This document shows positions 53,117-63,795 of a DNA stretch of 64,000 nucleotides, one piece after another. The notes below the pieces were generated by a model. That model made no database searches, was not told where the DNA came from, and saw only the letters and a program-made list of their open reading frames with translations. The stretch comes from Euglena gracilis (lineage: Eukaryota > Euglenida > Euglenophyceae > Euglenales), in NCBI GenBank assembly GCA_039621445.1, contig CP154954.1, forward strand, positions 19,826,642-19,890,641, read 5' to 3'. Numbering within the stretch: the stretch's first letter is position 1; every line of letters starts with the position of its first letter. The position numbers were made by a program, and so were the translations under genes.

Positions 53117-56100
53117 GGTGCCAACCCTGGAATGAAAGTCTGATGGATCCAATAGCAAGATAAGCCCGACAAATGTCTTTGAAATGTTTTTTTTAAATAT
53201 TTTCCTGTCAGAAAGGTTGAACATAAGGGCGCATGTGTTATGAAGGCAAGCCGAACGTATCTAACTGCTGGTCAGACTTTGTGGGGGGTGGGTTAGTATC
53301 CCGTTTTCGCTCAATTCCCAGCCCAGGGTTTCCGACTCGGCTGCTGATCTCTGTTGCATGCTACGGTGGTGTTCATTGGCCCGTGCCAACCCCCCTCCCT
53401 CCCCCTGCCATCGCCGGCCTCCCTCCCAGGCCCACATCGTGTGCTACACCCACGCGGAACGGCTCAGCCGGGAGGACGTCGACCGGGTCGCGGCGTGGAC
53501 AGAGCACACCCACGGCCCCTCCGCCCAGCAGCCGTCTCTTCTTTCCACCACGGTGCCCGTTGGCCCCTCGCGGGCTGAGGGCTGGGCCGCCGACTGCTGA
53601 ATGCGCCGCCGTCTTCTTCCTGAATCTGCGGCGTGTGCGGCGGATGGACCGGAAGCAGCCCTGGCGACTCCTTTCCCCACCCACATGGTGGACTCGGGCG
53701 AGGGGTTGGTGAGAGGTAGGGTGTTGTTTGTGTAGAATGGGGACATTCTTAATTGCAGGCCAGGGTTTAGGGCAGGGTAAAGGGGAGGTACGGGATCAGG
53801 GTTTGCGACAGCGTTGGGGTTGGGTGGGACACCAGGCCCCCACCTACTACCGGACCAAGTATGGACATGGATGCGCGCCCAACAGCAAGGATGTGCCACG
53901 CCGTCCAGCCGGCGGGCCACGCGTCGCACGTGCCCACGCTCCGCACCGTTTCAACCGATACATCCGGGACCTAACTCCGGTGTCCAGCCCCGACAAGGTC
54001 CGGCATCACCGCCAACAACAGTCACCGGCCTGCGGGCGCATGGGTGTCGAACGGGGGTCATCCCGGACCGCCGGAAACGAGGGAACGCCGTGCCCGGACC
54101 CCGAGGGGCCCCCAGCCCCCGGCCAGCGCCGCCCTCCGGCCCCTGCGGCGGGCGGTGGCCGCCGCGTGCCGGGCCGGCGGGGGCGCCGAGGCGCTGGTGG
54201 CGGGCCTCCCCAACGCCGGCAAGAGCAGCCTGTTGCACCCGCTGGCCCGCCGGTTCCTGCAGGCGGCGTGGAAGCGGAGGTCCGAGGACCACATGCCCCA
54301 GGTCCAATCCGGAACTCGTGATGGGGGACCCCCTGGGTGGGGGGACCCCCGATCTCAAGAAAATCCCTGACATATGTGTATTGCATTGTAGATCACCTCC
54401 TCACCCCCCGTGGGAGGTGGCCCAGCCAGTCATAAGCCATTTTCCACCTTCCCCCATCGAGGGATTTTAATTTCTTTCCGGTTGCATTTCGGGCGGCTGG
54501 ATAGTGGCGGAGTTTTTGCCGTGGTGGGTTCCAACGTGGCAACATGCCAAACTTCATAAAAGTGTGTCGAAAATTGCCCAAGCTGTTTCAATTTTGGGTC
54601 TGAAAATTCATATCTTAAAATTTTGATTTTTGGGGGGGCTTGTCTGTTGTCTTAATTTTTTTGGCACCCGGTAAGACCCCTGGGGCGGTCAGCCTAGATC
54701 CAGCCAGCCCAAATTTTCTAGCCTCTGATCTTCCTTCCCCCCTGCCTGTTTCATTTCTTTTCTCCTCAGAGCTTGCACCCAAATCAAAGTTGTCCTATTT
54801 GGTGCTGCCTTGCAAAAAGAATATAAATGCAATATGGTTGACATGGGCATGTTTCACTGAAGATGCCTTTACTCAGTATTTCAGACCGATTGACTGGTCG
54901 GTCAGAAATGCCGACCAGTTTTTCTTGGCTCAATAACCCAGGCGAGGGATTTGGCCAAAATTGTGAAGTGGCTCCGCTCCTGCGCACCAAAATTAAATGC
55001 GGACATTTCTCTTCGCCTCTTCGACCAATTTTCCCAACGTGGCTGCCAAGCACCTCCAATGGTGCATCCCGACAAATCCGACAAATTGTGACAGATCGCG
55101 ACAACACGTATTTGGCCTCCTTGAGATGGGGGTTCCATCAAATCCCGACAAAGCCCAACCAATCCCGACAACAGCGCCAAAATTTGTGACCACTGATGAA
55201 GTTGCCAAGTCAGGATTTGGTTGGTTTTCTGTTTTGCACAGTTTTTTCTTTGTGAAACCACATAAAGAATTTGCATGAAAAAAAGCTTCGACACACTTCA
55301 GATATGGCCAGGACCCAGCTCCAACGTGCAGAGCACAACAAACCCCGAAAAATCCCGACAAATTCTGCGGCCAGCACCCAATTATCAGACGGTATGGAGG
55401 TGCATGGTGGCTGCCTAACCCGGTGGGAGGTGGTGGCCAGGTTGCCTCTGAGGGAAAAGCTGCCTCTGAGGGAGTCTTTGCTGACTGGTGGGTGGGCGAA
55501 TGAAAGGAACACCCCCAAGGGTCGGCCAACCATCAATGATCCCGAACGCATTAACTTCAGGTGGTTTTTGGCCAAACATCGTCCCTTCTGCCGGCGTTGA
55601 GCCTGGGATGGGTCAGGGGCCCCGCCGCCCCCGTCACAGGTCGCCTGCAAGCCCGGCACGACCACCTCCGTCCTGCCCTACCCCATGCCCAGTCCCTGTT
55701 TTGCTGTTCCCCCACTCCCAGAGAGCGAAATGGGGGGAAGGGAATTTGTGGTACCGCCCATCCGAAACCACGCTGTGTTCAGAATCAACAAGGGGGTACA
55801 TGGGCTTTGGGAGCCCACTTGTTGTTGTTGTTCTTGTTGTTGTTGTTGCAATTGCACAAGTGGTCCAAAATTAATATATATTTTTGAGGCTTTATTAGTG
55901 GTGATTTTTGAGACAAAAGGAGAATAAGAAAAACAGCGCCCACAAAGTGGAGGTGTTTGTACAGCATTCCTGAGCACATATGTACATGTGCATATACAGC
56001 ATATGCAGCATGTCTGAGAGGGTCAAAGAAAGTGTGTCAGGGTATTGCACCATGAATTGAAGGGTATTGCGCCATAAATTCAACGTGTACACACATTCAC

Positions 56101-59100
56101 GTAATCTGCAAACCCGTCGTCTGTGTGGTCAGTTTGTGAAATCGCACAAGTAATTCACCACTTCGGACCACTTGCACGACTGTGGGAACGTCTGTTCCCG
56201 TAATTACACAAGTGGAATATTCCCGCAGTTGCCCAAGTGGTTGGTTTGCACATTTTGCAACTGCTTTGTGTGTGCAGTTGCGCACGGAGACCGACAGGGA
56301 CAATTTTTTTAAAAAAAATCAAAGTGCAAGCTCGCCAAGCAGCACACATGGTGCACGTTTGAAAGTTGTGTGTGTCGAAAGACCGGGAAAAAAAGCCCGC
56401 GTTCCATGTTCCATGGCTTATGCAGTGCATCCAACCAAGTCAGGCGGCCCATCTTGCACTTGAAACGGCATTGGTTTTGCGGAATTGTGCAAACGGACCG
56501 TTTGTGTTTTTTGAAAGTCCCAACAAATTGCACCTAAACCTGTTAATTTGATCAGGATGTGGTCTGGTGCCCGGACGGTAGAAGGTGGTTCAAAGATTTT
56601 GACCAATACGGTATTCATGAGGCAGGTGTCCCAAACAGCACACCCAGTCTGTGTGCTTGGGAAACTCCCAACGGCTGCCTCATCAACTTGGGGTGGCGTG
56701 GGGCAGACGGCATCGAGCCCTCCCCAACAACGTACACTTAGACGCCGGGGAACAACGTTCGCATGGGCAGTCGGGGCCGAATCGCTCGGGGGCCGGGCGG
56801 CCCCTCTCCGTCTTCCCGGGGGGTGAATGCCGGCCCGCACTGCCGGGCCTGCCCCCCAGCGTGCCGGCCGCAGTGGCTCTGGGGCATCGACACCCCCGGG
56901 CTGGACCCCCCGGCGGCGGCGTTCCACGCGGACCCGGAGCTGGGCTCAGGGGCTTTCTTAAGCTGGGGGGGTCCTACCCCCCCCCCGGGGGGGGTCCAGC
57001 CAGCCAGCACGTTTTATCCAGCCAACAACTCCCCCCCCCCGTGTTCGCCGAAATGAAGTTGGGGCTGGGACAAAAAACCGCCAAAATTTCTTTCGAAAAA
57101 AGTTGGGGGAAGGGGCCAAAAAAGGTATTTTTTGAGCGGATTTGGGGCTTTCACCCGATGTTTTTTTTTGAAAAGTCCCAACCCAGCTGAAATTGCACTT
57201 TTCTTTTTGCCGTTTTTCGGGTTTCAGACAGGTCCAGCTGCCTGCCCCCCCCCCAGACCCCCCCCAGAGGGATTCCAACCATCACCTTTTTTCTCCGGCT
57301 GCACCTTTTTCCAGCCGGCCCATGCCCCCCCCCCCCGGGGGGGTCCATAAGAAAGCCCCTGGCTTGGCTTCAAGCTGTTCCTCACGGGCCACCTGCGCCG
57401 GGGCAGGGCCCCGTGTGCGGTGGACGTTGCCGACTACGTGCTGTGGAAGTGCAATTGGGTGCGTCCCCTGTGGCCTGGCCCTCGGTGGGGGCTGGAATGT
57501 CGCGGCAGGTTTTATCCGTTGGAGGCTGGCAGGCGCCGGAGGAGGAGGAAGAGATCTGTGTGGTGCGCTCCGGTGCAAAAGCTATGACGTCCAATATGTT
57601 CATGTGGGACGAGTAACCCACGTGTGCACGCAAACCAATCACCCCCCACCAATTGAAATTGCGCTTCAATTTTGGATTTTGGTATTCGTTTGGGTTTGCA
57701 TCATTTTGGGGACTGTGTTTAATGGATGGCCACCTTTGGAAATTGCCATTTTGTTGTTTTCACTGCAAAATTGCTGGAAAGAGCAACAATAAAAACCCAT
57801 GGGTGTTGTGCTTTGCCCCATTGGGATTTGTCTTTTTTTAATTTAACGGCTGTCAATCCATGCAAAGTTTGGAAAGGGTCACCGTGTCTTCCAGGGTTCA
57901 CCCATCCGACCAATACAACTACCAGCGATGAGAACCCCAAGCTCCAATGTCTTTTCCGGGCTTCTGCTTAAGGAAGTGGGGGGGTTGCTATGGGCAGGCA
58001 GGGAGGGGGGGGAGGCAGGGGGTTGAAAGTGGGTTGGCAGTGCTATGGCACACCCCCCGGTGCTGAAAGACGCCAGGAGTCCGAAAACGACCATTTTCAA
58101 AAGACATGGGTCGGAGGGAATTTTCAAGGCTTGGTTGGCAGGCACCGATGTCCGAACGCCCCCTCCCCGAGGGGGGTGCTCGCAATGAGCAGGCACCCCA
58201 TAGCACCCAACCCCCAGGGGGGTTGGCAAACAGAAGCCTGGTCTTTTGTTATCTTATAACTCAGCCATTCTCCCTAAGTCAGCTTAATTGTTCCTTCGAC
58301 ATTTGTAAGCTGAAGACGATCCCAAGGGTTAATCGAGCTACGATTGCTTTCTCGTTTGCTTGCTCTACTCAGCTTCGCCACCATTTCTATGTTCCAATTT
58401 TAAAACTCCGTTCATCCCAGTGCTTGTTGACTCCCACGGTGGATCACTTCGGGTTTTCCCTCCTCCAATCTCCGTCCACCACCCATTCACTCAGCCATCT
58501 GCACGCACAGGGAGAGGCAAGAACGTGCACACACATACAGAAACCCACATGCACACACATATACACACAGACACATACATACACACATAATTGCATACAC
58601 ACAACAACACATATGCAGACGCGTGCATCCACACAGACATGCATACACAATCACACACATATGCAGACACATGCACACACGCATACATATATACACACAT
58701 ACCGACACACACATACATGCATTCACACATCCACACATACAGGCACATGCATACACATATACACACAGGCACGCACATATGCATAAACACACATACAGAC
58801 ACAAACATCCACACAGGTGCGCACAGACACAAGGCTTTTCCTCTTGGCATTTTTCTTTTTTGTTGCATCCATGCATCCAATGCATTTCGGAAGCGGGGGG
58901 TTGCTGCCAGGGGCCGACGGATGACATCCAGCTGATCCTGCGGCAGTTTATGGGAGAGGCCGACCACGGTGTGGCCTGGCACCCCATGCAGCCACTGCTC
59001 CAATTTCCCTCCCTCCCAAGGTTGTGGAAAACATTTTTTCCAGTTGTATACAACTTTCATGGAACACAACCAGTGTGCATCACATACTGCACATGTCACA

Positions 59101-59807
59101 TGATGTTCACTTGCTGTGTTTGCTGACACATCGGCGTCCACGCAGCTCCGCATGCGTGTGCATTGCACACATGCGTTGATGGGACCCTTTTGGCCCTCTC
59201 TCCCTGCTGCCCATGCCCGGGCACCGCCTCCCTCCCTGCCGCCCGCAGGCGACCCGCGGGCGGCGGCCCGGGCGGCGGAGTGCTTCCTCGGGTTGGCCGC
59301 AGAGCACGGCTTCGACCGCCTCGTGCTGGACCCACTGCCGCTGCCCGCCGGAGCCCCCGGCCAGGCTTTTTTTTTTTAACTCGGAAGACCCCCCGAGGGA
59401 GGTCCCACGCCCCCACAGCGTATGTCCTACGTCCAGGGTATGTCCCTACAGCGCTGGAATTACCCCAGAGTTGCTCACCGGGCGAGGGGGAGCCACACAC
59501 GAGCACTGGTGTCAGGGGTCCCTGGCCACTCACCACACAAATTGGGCCAGAAGCGAAGAAGTTAGTGCCGGCCATAAACCGACAAGAAGCCTTGGTGCAA
59601 CTGAGGGGGTACTGGGTGGGGGGGGGGAACCCTCCGGGGACCTTAAATAGGAAGCCTGCTCCCGGCACCTTGACGCGGCCGCTCCACTTCCCGGGGGAGG
59701 GGCCGATCATTGCCACCAATTTCCGGCCGGAGAGTTTCCGTGGGCCTCGGCTAAGGGTGGTCGCCCCCCCCCCTCTTTTGGTTTCCCTGCTGTTTGAGCA
59801 ACGCTGA
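52461..59807 (+). CDS. MTG1: MTG1/YlqF-type circularly permuted GTPase
   Basis: Family role: mitochondrial (or plastid) large-ribosomal-subunit assembly GTPase. Exons: 52461-52593 (HVYDVLVDVRDARL), 53030-53082 (PQSSLHPQYQGLAKVVQ), 53430-53522 (AHIVCYTHAERLSREDVDRV), 53605-53652 (AAVFFLNLRRVRRMDR), ~54127-54295 (LVAGLPNAGKSSLLHPLARR, the G1 P-loop), 56857-56943 (QWLWGIDTPGLDPP, the G3 box), 57367-~57458 (FKLFLTGHLRRG and DVADYVLWKCN), ~58912-58968 (TDDIQLILRQFMGEADH), ~59249-59358 (DPRAAARAAECFLGL) and 59664-59807 (stop 59805-59807). The permuted order G4-G1-G3 and the LKLxLxG and A..FL blocks match MTG1. G4 NKxD reads THAE. A possible G2 segment (PGKTPGAVS) lies near 54667-54696. Mixed GT-AG and nonconventional introns. 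N-terminus not found. Confidence 0.85.
52597..53024. mobile_element. 428-bp intron-forming TIR element in MTG1, TSD GCGGCTAC
   Basis: CAGGCTTCTGCTTAAG at the left, TTTAAGCAAAAGCCTG at the right. The coding octamer GCGGCTAC is duplicated at 52589-52596 and 53025-53032. Intron 52594-53029 restores GCG-CGG-CTA-CCA-CAA. The interior has 'ctagctagtcc' motifs, poly-C/G runs and the hairpin CCGGCGTGAAGCGCCGG (52741-52757). Confidence 0.94.
53083..53120. repeat. GT dinucleotide tract at a splice donor
   Basis: The tract starts exactly at the MTG1 donor CAG|GTGTGTG. Confidence 0.9.
53430..53652 (+). CDS. MTG1: MTG1 exons (degenerate G4; AAVFFLNLRRVR)
   Basis: Acceptor ccctcccag|GCC. Exon 53430-53522, then an 82-bp nonconventional intron (53523-53604; GCC-CAGCAG ... 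CTGCTG-AATGC), then 53605-53652. Joined frame ...THGPSAAVFFLNLRR. Confidence 0.8.
54127..54295 (+). CDS. MTG1: MTG1 exon with P-loop (GLPNAGKSSLL)
   Basis: AGLPNAGKSSLLHPLARRF is a canonical G1 box (GxPNxGKSS). The exon probably ends 3 nt before CAG 54299-54301. Confidence 0.85.
54667..54696 (+). CDS. MTG1: Possible MTG1 G2 mini-exon (PGKTPGAVS)
   Basis: Reads PGKTPGAVS, similar to the PGxT region between G1 and G3. Borders were not resolved; it could be chance. Confidence 0.3.
55047..55406. mobile_element. TIR element CAAGCACCTCC, 8-bp TSD GTGGCTGC
   Basis: It begins CAAGCACCTCCAATGG and ends TATGGAGGTGCATG. The perfect duplication GTGGCTGC lies at 55039-55046 and 55407-55414. 'cccgacaaatc' tandem motifs follow the left end, as in the 2664 element. 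Confidence 0.88.
56857..56943 (+). CDS. MTG1: MTG1 exon with G3 box (DTPG)
   Basis: RPQWLWGIDTPGLDPPAAAF. Starts 5 nt after CTG 56849-56851 and ends 3 nt before CAG 56947-56949. Confidence 0.85.
56947..57361. mobile_element. Intron-forming TIR element in MTG1, TSD GCTKGGCT
   Basis: CAGGGGCTTTCTTAAG / TAAGAAAGCCCCTG ends. Duplicated coding octamer GCTGGGCT (56939-56946) / GCTTGGCT (57362-57369), 7 of 8. Intron 56944-57366 restores GAG-CTG-GGC-TTC-AAG, giving ELGFKL as in the family's GLKL motif. Confidence 0.9.
57367..57458 (+). CDS. MTG1: MTG1 exon (FKLFLTGHLRRG)
   Basis: FKLFLTGHLRRGRAPC then DVADYVLWKCN, equivalent to LKLALxGTxxD...xADYLL. Probable donor TGG|GTGCG. Confidence 0.8.
57957..58240. 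mobile_element. TIR element CGGGCTTCTGCTTA, TSD GTCTTTTS, in an MTG1 intron
   Basis: Ends CGGGCTTCTGCTTAAG / AAACAGAAGCCTG. Duplication GTCTTTTC (57949-57956) / GTCTTTTG (58241-58248). The 'gggcaggca' interior is as in the 17.3-kb and 21.75-kb elements. Confidence 0.82.
58515..58835. repeat. ACAC/ACATAC-rich tract
   Basis: Degenerate CA and CATA repeats on the + strand within an MTG1 intron; long open frames here are artefacts. Confidence 0.9.
58912..58968 (+). CDS. MTG1: MTG1 exon (TDDIQLILRQFMGEADH)
   Basis: Starts 5 nt after CTG 58904-58906; donor CACG|GTGTGG. It fits the helix between the DYLL and A..FL blocks of MTG1. Confidence 0.55.
59249..59358 (+). CDS. MTG1: MTG1 exon (RAAARAAECFLGLAAE)
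   Basis: Acceptor gcccgcag (or 5 nt after CTG 59236-59238). DPRAAARAAECFL then DRLVLDPLPLPAGAP, matching the C-terminal A..FL..xxGxLxxxxLD block. Ends 3 nt before CAG 59362-59364. Confidence 0.75.
59362..59658. mobile_element. Intron-forming TIR element in MTG1, TSD CYCCCGGC
   Basis: CAGGCTTTTTTTTTTTAA at the left, TTAAATAGGAAGCCTG at the right. Octamer CCCCCGGC (59354-59361) / CTCCCGGC (59659-59666), 7 of 8. Removing 59359-59663 avoids an immediate TAA and opens the frame for 47 more codons to the stop at 59805. Confidence 0.85.
59664..59807 (+). CDS. MTG1: MTG1 terminal exon
   Basis: GTLTRPLHFPGEGPIIATNF onward to TGA 59805-59807. Reached only by nonconventional excision of 59359-59663. 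Confidence 0.65.
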   Translation, partial: GTLTRPLHFPGEGPIIATNFRPESFRGPRLRVVAPPPLLVSLLFEQR

Positions 59808-60004
59808 GACATCCATTTGCCCAGGTTCAAAACGGTTTGAAAGGCAGGGCGGAGACGCAAAAAAGGATGTATCTGTTAATGTTTTCATCGAGTCAAGAAA
59901 GATGAACAGGGGACACAGAGGCAGCACCAGGTTGTTGATCTCGAGTTGGCGTGCCACGCGCTCGGGTGTGTGGCCATGGATGACCCAGCGGGTGTCCAGG
60001 GGGT

Positions 60005-60037
60005 GTACATGAAATGTCCCTTGGACATTTCATGTAC
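60005..60037. repeat. Perfect 15-bp hairpin
   Basis: GTACATGAAATGTCC-CTT-GGACATTTCATGTAC. Not followed by a T-run, so a terminator role is not supported. Confidence 0.9.
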
Positions 60038-60049
60038 CTCACCCCACAG

Positions 60050-60850
60050 TCAGCCTCCAGTCCCAAGGCCTCTCTCAGCCCATTGGGTTGTGATCGTGTG
60101 TGTGCACACTGGCACTTCCCCACCCATGTAGCAATGCCCCAGCTAGCTCTACCGCAAAAAAATTGAAGCCAGTCCTGTGAGAGTGCACTTTGTGACAATA
60201 AGCTTTATCTGGCTCCTTTCATATCATAAGGGATCAATCAGGCAAGAGATTTTCTTTTGTTCTCAAGGATTGGCCTCTTTTTGCACAGCACGTTGCAGCA
60301 GAGCAGGGGGTAGGGCAGGGGCATTCAGGGGAGGGGAACGCAAATGCGTTTGTATTTTTTGATTTTGGCAAAAATTGCGTTTTTTTTTTGGCGCTTTTTT
60401 TTTGCATTTTTCCCCGCGATTTTCGGATTTTTGTTGGAAAATTTTTGACCATGAAAAATTCCTTATTTTGTCCCCGATTTTCCCCGAGACCTAAAATTTT
60501 GTCAAATTTTTTTGTCATTTATGCTTTCTGGGGCAAAAAAAATGCTTATGCTAAGTCCTTTCTTTTTTATTTTTAAGTCCTTTTTTATTTTGTTTTTATT
60601 TTTATGCTAACTCCTCTCCAGTGGAAAAGTGTACATCCTGGGGGAGCTCCTAAAGGATTTTACATGCAATTTTTTGTGTTTTTTTTTTTGCTTTCTTTTG
60701 TGTTTATTTGCGGTTTTTTTGCGGCGCGGTTTTTTTTTTTGAGGGTCCACGTTGTGCCCCCCCCCCTTGGGGCATTGCTGCGTAGGGTGGGGCTGCGCCA
60801 GTGTTCACACACCATCACCTCTACCAATGGGCTGGCAGAGAGTATAAGGT
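60050..60850. repeat. Inverted pair of ~85-bp repeats
   Basis: 60050-60140 is the imperfect complement of 60764-60850 (AGCCCATTGGG ... GCAATGCCCC versus GGGGCATTGCTGC ... CCAATGGGCTGGCAGAG). A single copy sits at 37683-37790. The pair may be the terminal repeats of a ~0.8-kb element; no 8-bp duplication was seen. Confidence 0.65.
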
Positions 60851-61918
60851 TGCTGATGACTCAAATCCCTTGATGTCAATACTAAAGGTTGCAATGCAGA
60901 AGTTTAAAATCCACTGCATTGATCAAGATTCAATAATGTCTTTGCCAAGGCATCGACGTCGGATTGCCTGTGCAATACATATGCAGCCACTTCAATGAAT
61001 AATGTCTGGCACCTTCGCCGAAGGCGATTCGGGATGTCCTGTGTGAGGATCCCATTTGCCAGCAGGCATTCTTGTCGGATTTGGTTCAGCTTGAGAAGGG
61101 GGCCACACCACCCCCGTTCCCCCCTTGTTCCACTTCCCCACACGACCCATTTTGTTTTGCCCACGTTTTTGTGCGGCCCCCCACGGGCACCAGGCCCCCC
61201 GCCCCGCCGCAGCCCCCCACCGCCCCCCCTCACCAGCCCCCGCATCCCCACCGCCCTGTCTGTCAAAGCCCCTGTTTCTTTAGATGTTCTCATGGGTCGC
61301 TTTCATCATTCGCGAAGTACACGCTGATTTTTGCCTCAATTTTTTCTGTCTGGTGCATTTTCTTCCACCATTCCATTTCTTCTCCCCAACCACCACCACA
61401 TTCTTCAGAATTTCCACCATGTTACTCTCCAAAATTCTCCTCGAGGTTCCAAAAATCAACCTCCTGTTTAAAAGGGGTCTTGCCCACAGGGAATCAATTG
61501 TCGGTCAGAAGTGAAGAACACATCTCCTTCTTGCTTTCTTTAAAAGTGAACCAGCGGTGCTACGCTGAGGTGTGCGTGCATACATACGTGTGTGTGTTTG
61601 TTTGTGTGGGTGGGTGGGTGGGTGGGTGGATGTGTGCATTAGCGTGAGCTGCATCCTTCCTTGGGGGTTAAAACCAGAGCCCTGTGCGAGGTTTCTGGTC
61701 TGAACCTGAAGATGACGATGCCTCGCTGGGGACTCCTCACGTGGCTGGTCTGTTCTTATTCCGAACGCAAATTGTGGCTTCTTTGCAACCTTTATCAAGT
61801 CGGCCACGGTTACGAGACTATCCAAAAGTGGAAGTGCTTTCGACTTTCTGGCCCACTGTGATCAACCCCGGCTCCACCAGTCAGCCCACTGCATGGACCG
61901 CCACCTCATATTCAATTT

Positions 61919-62247
<329 letters not shown>

Positions 62248-62308
62248 TTGGTTGTTGTGATTGATAGGGTTGACAGGATGGAGGGACATTGCTGCAGGGT
62301 TCCCTGCT

Positions 62309-62480
62309 GAGGAGGCTCTGGGCACTGAAGTGCAGGCGTGGTACAACCGGCTGCCGGCAGGGTCTGCCGCCACGGACAACGTGCCGGCTGGCGAAGCGGT
62401 TGGCGGCGCCGCAGCCAGTCCACCCGATGCCCAGCGACCGGATGAGGCCCTGTGGACTGAATCAATCTGCAATCCCCGCC
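62309..62480 (+). CDS. Possible exon upstream of the second MTG1-like gene
   Basis: Follows CTG plus 5 nt (62291-62298). Frame FPAEEALGTEVQAWYNRLPA looks protein-like and is open to 62574, but no family was recognised. Confidence 0.3.
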
Positions 62481-63287
62481 CTTTTCTGGAAGTCGGAGAC
62501 TGGTTGCAACCAGGGTTCAGTATAAGGAGGGTTTACAGGGTTCAGGAGGAGGGGGATGCCCCCCATCCCCCCCCCTGACCCTCCCTCCACCTGCCCTTAT
62601 ATTGAACCCTGGGTTGCAGATCAGGAGAGTGAGAACTGTTAGGGACCGGTGCTGAATCTGAACTCCGGCGTTATTTTTCTCCAAGATTGCTTTCTCCTTC
62701 TTTGTGCAATTTTTTTTAATTTTTTCAACTCAATTTAAAAACGGCCATGGTCGTGGTTGGGGGCAGAGGTTTTTTAAGTTTTGTGCAGGCAGTGCTTCCG
62801 GGCACTGCCTCGCCCCGGCCCTGTTGTCCAGCAGCAACGCCGCCCCGACTGCGCCAGCCCCCACCCAGAAGGTGCCTGCCCGTTTGCCCCGGAGCACGCC
62901 TCTCCAGCTCCCCCAGCCCGTCCATTTGCGTCACGGCTGCTCAACACAGACTTGGCAACAGTTTCCTCCAGTACGGTGCTGCTTTCCCCTCCCGGGCAGG
63001 CAGGGGACTCGCGTCCCTCGTTCAGGACCGCCCTGGCAGCCCGGCGTTCCACGCCCCCGTGACCCCGAGGACCTCTGGCTTGGTCCGCAGTTTCCAAAGC
63101 GACGGTCCCTGGACCGTACGAGTTGAGCCCCCACTGCAGTATGATGGGGGCTGGGGGGTTTTGTTTTTTTTGTTTCCTGCAGCTGTTCTTACAACGATCA
63201 TTTTTTCCTGGGGAGGGGAAAGAGTGCCGAATGCCATGTCGGATTCACATTTGAACGCACATGCAATTGCCCATTCCCTGATGCATG

Positions 63288-63288
63288 G

Positions 63289-63359
<71 letters not shown>

Positions 63360-63364
63360 CGCGC
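63288..63364. repeat. GT/GC dinucleotide tract
   Basis: Pure GT followed by GCGCGC. Confidence 0.97.
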
Positions 63365-63390
63365 ATTCGTGCCAGTGTGTCTCTCTTGGC

Positions 63391-63511
63391 ATGGTTGAAA
63401 GTTCGATTGTGCAGAAATACACACACATACATATACATATAACATGCATGCACATATGTTTATACATTATATACATATATGTATGTGTATAATCGAACCT
63501 TCAACCATGCA
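63391..63511. repeat. Inverted repeat CATGGTTGAAAG / CTTCAACCATG
   Basis: About 20-bp arms (GCATGGTTGAAAGTTCGATT and ATCGAACCTTCAACCATGC) around an AT/CA-rich core. Ends CA...TG as in the 8-bp-TSD elements, but no duplication is visible. Confidence 0.7.
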
Positions 63512-63563
63512 ATTATATATATATTCAACTCTACATGTAATTCAATTATATATTTTATTGCAG

Positions 63564-63795
63564 GCGCATTTTTCACACCTCGGGTTGGGTTGGAATTTCC
63601 TTCAGCTGAATAATGGGATGCCCCAGACCCCACGTGACACCGCGCTTGAGAATGCGCTGCGTGTGTTGCGCACTGTCCCGTTCGCTGTTGTCTTGGAGGT
63701 GCGGGACGCTCGCATCCCACGGTCAACACACAGGGAGCTCTGGCACCCCATTTTTAAATCAATTTTGAGCTTGACGAGGGCAGGACCACAAGAGC
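63564..63795 (+). CDS. Second MTG1/YlqF-like GTPase, N-terminal exon
   Basis: Acceptor ttattgcag|GCG. Encodes MPQTPRDTALENALRVLRTV, then FAVVLEVRDARIPRSTHREL. The VVLEVRDARIPxSxR block is diagnostic of the YlqF/MTG1 family N-terminal region. It has no intron at the DARIP position where the first MTG1 gene carries a 428-bp element. The right end is uncertain, and the rest lies beyond the window; 63880-63950 has 'aatataaagctcccc' repeats resembling an element. Confidence 0.7.

Noticed and set aside
60005-60037. Transcription terminator
   Set aside because: No T-run and a eukaryotic context; recorded only as a hairpin.
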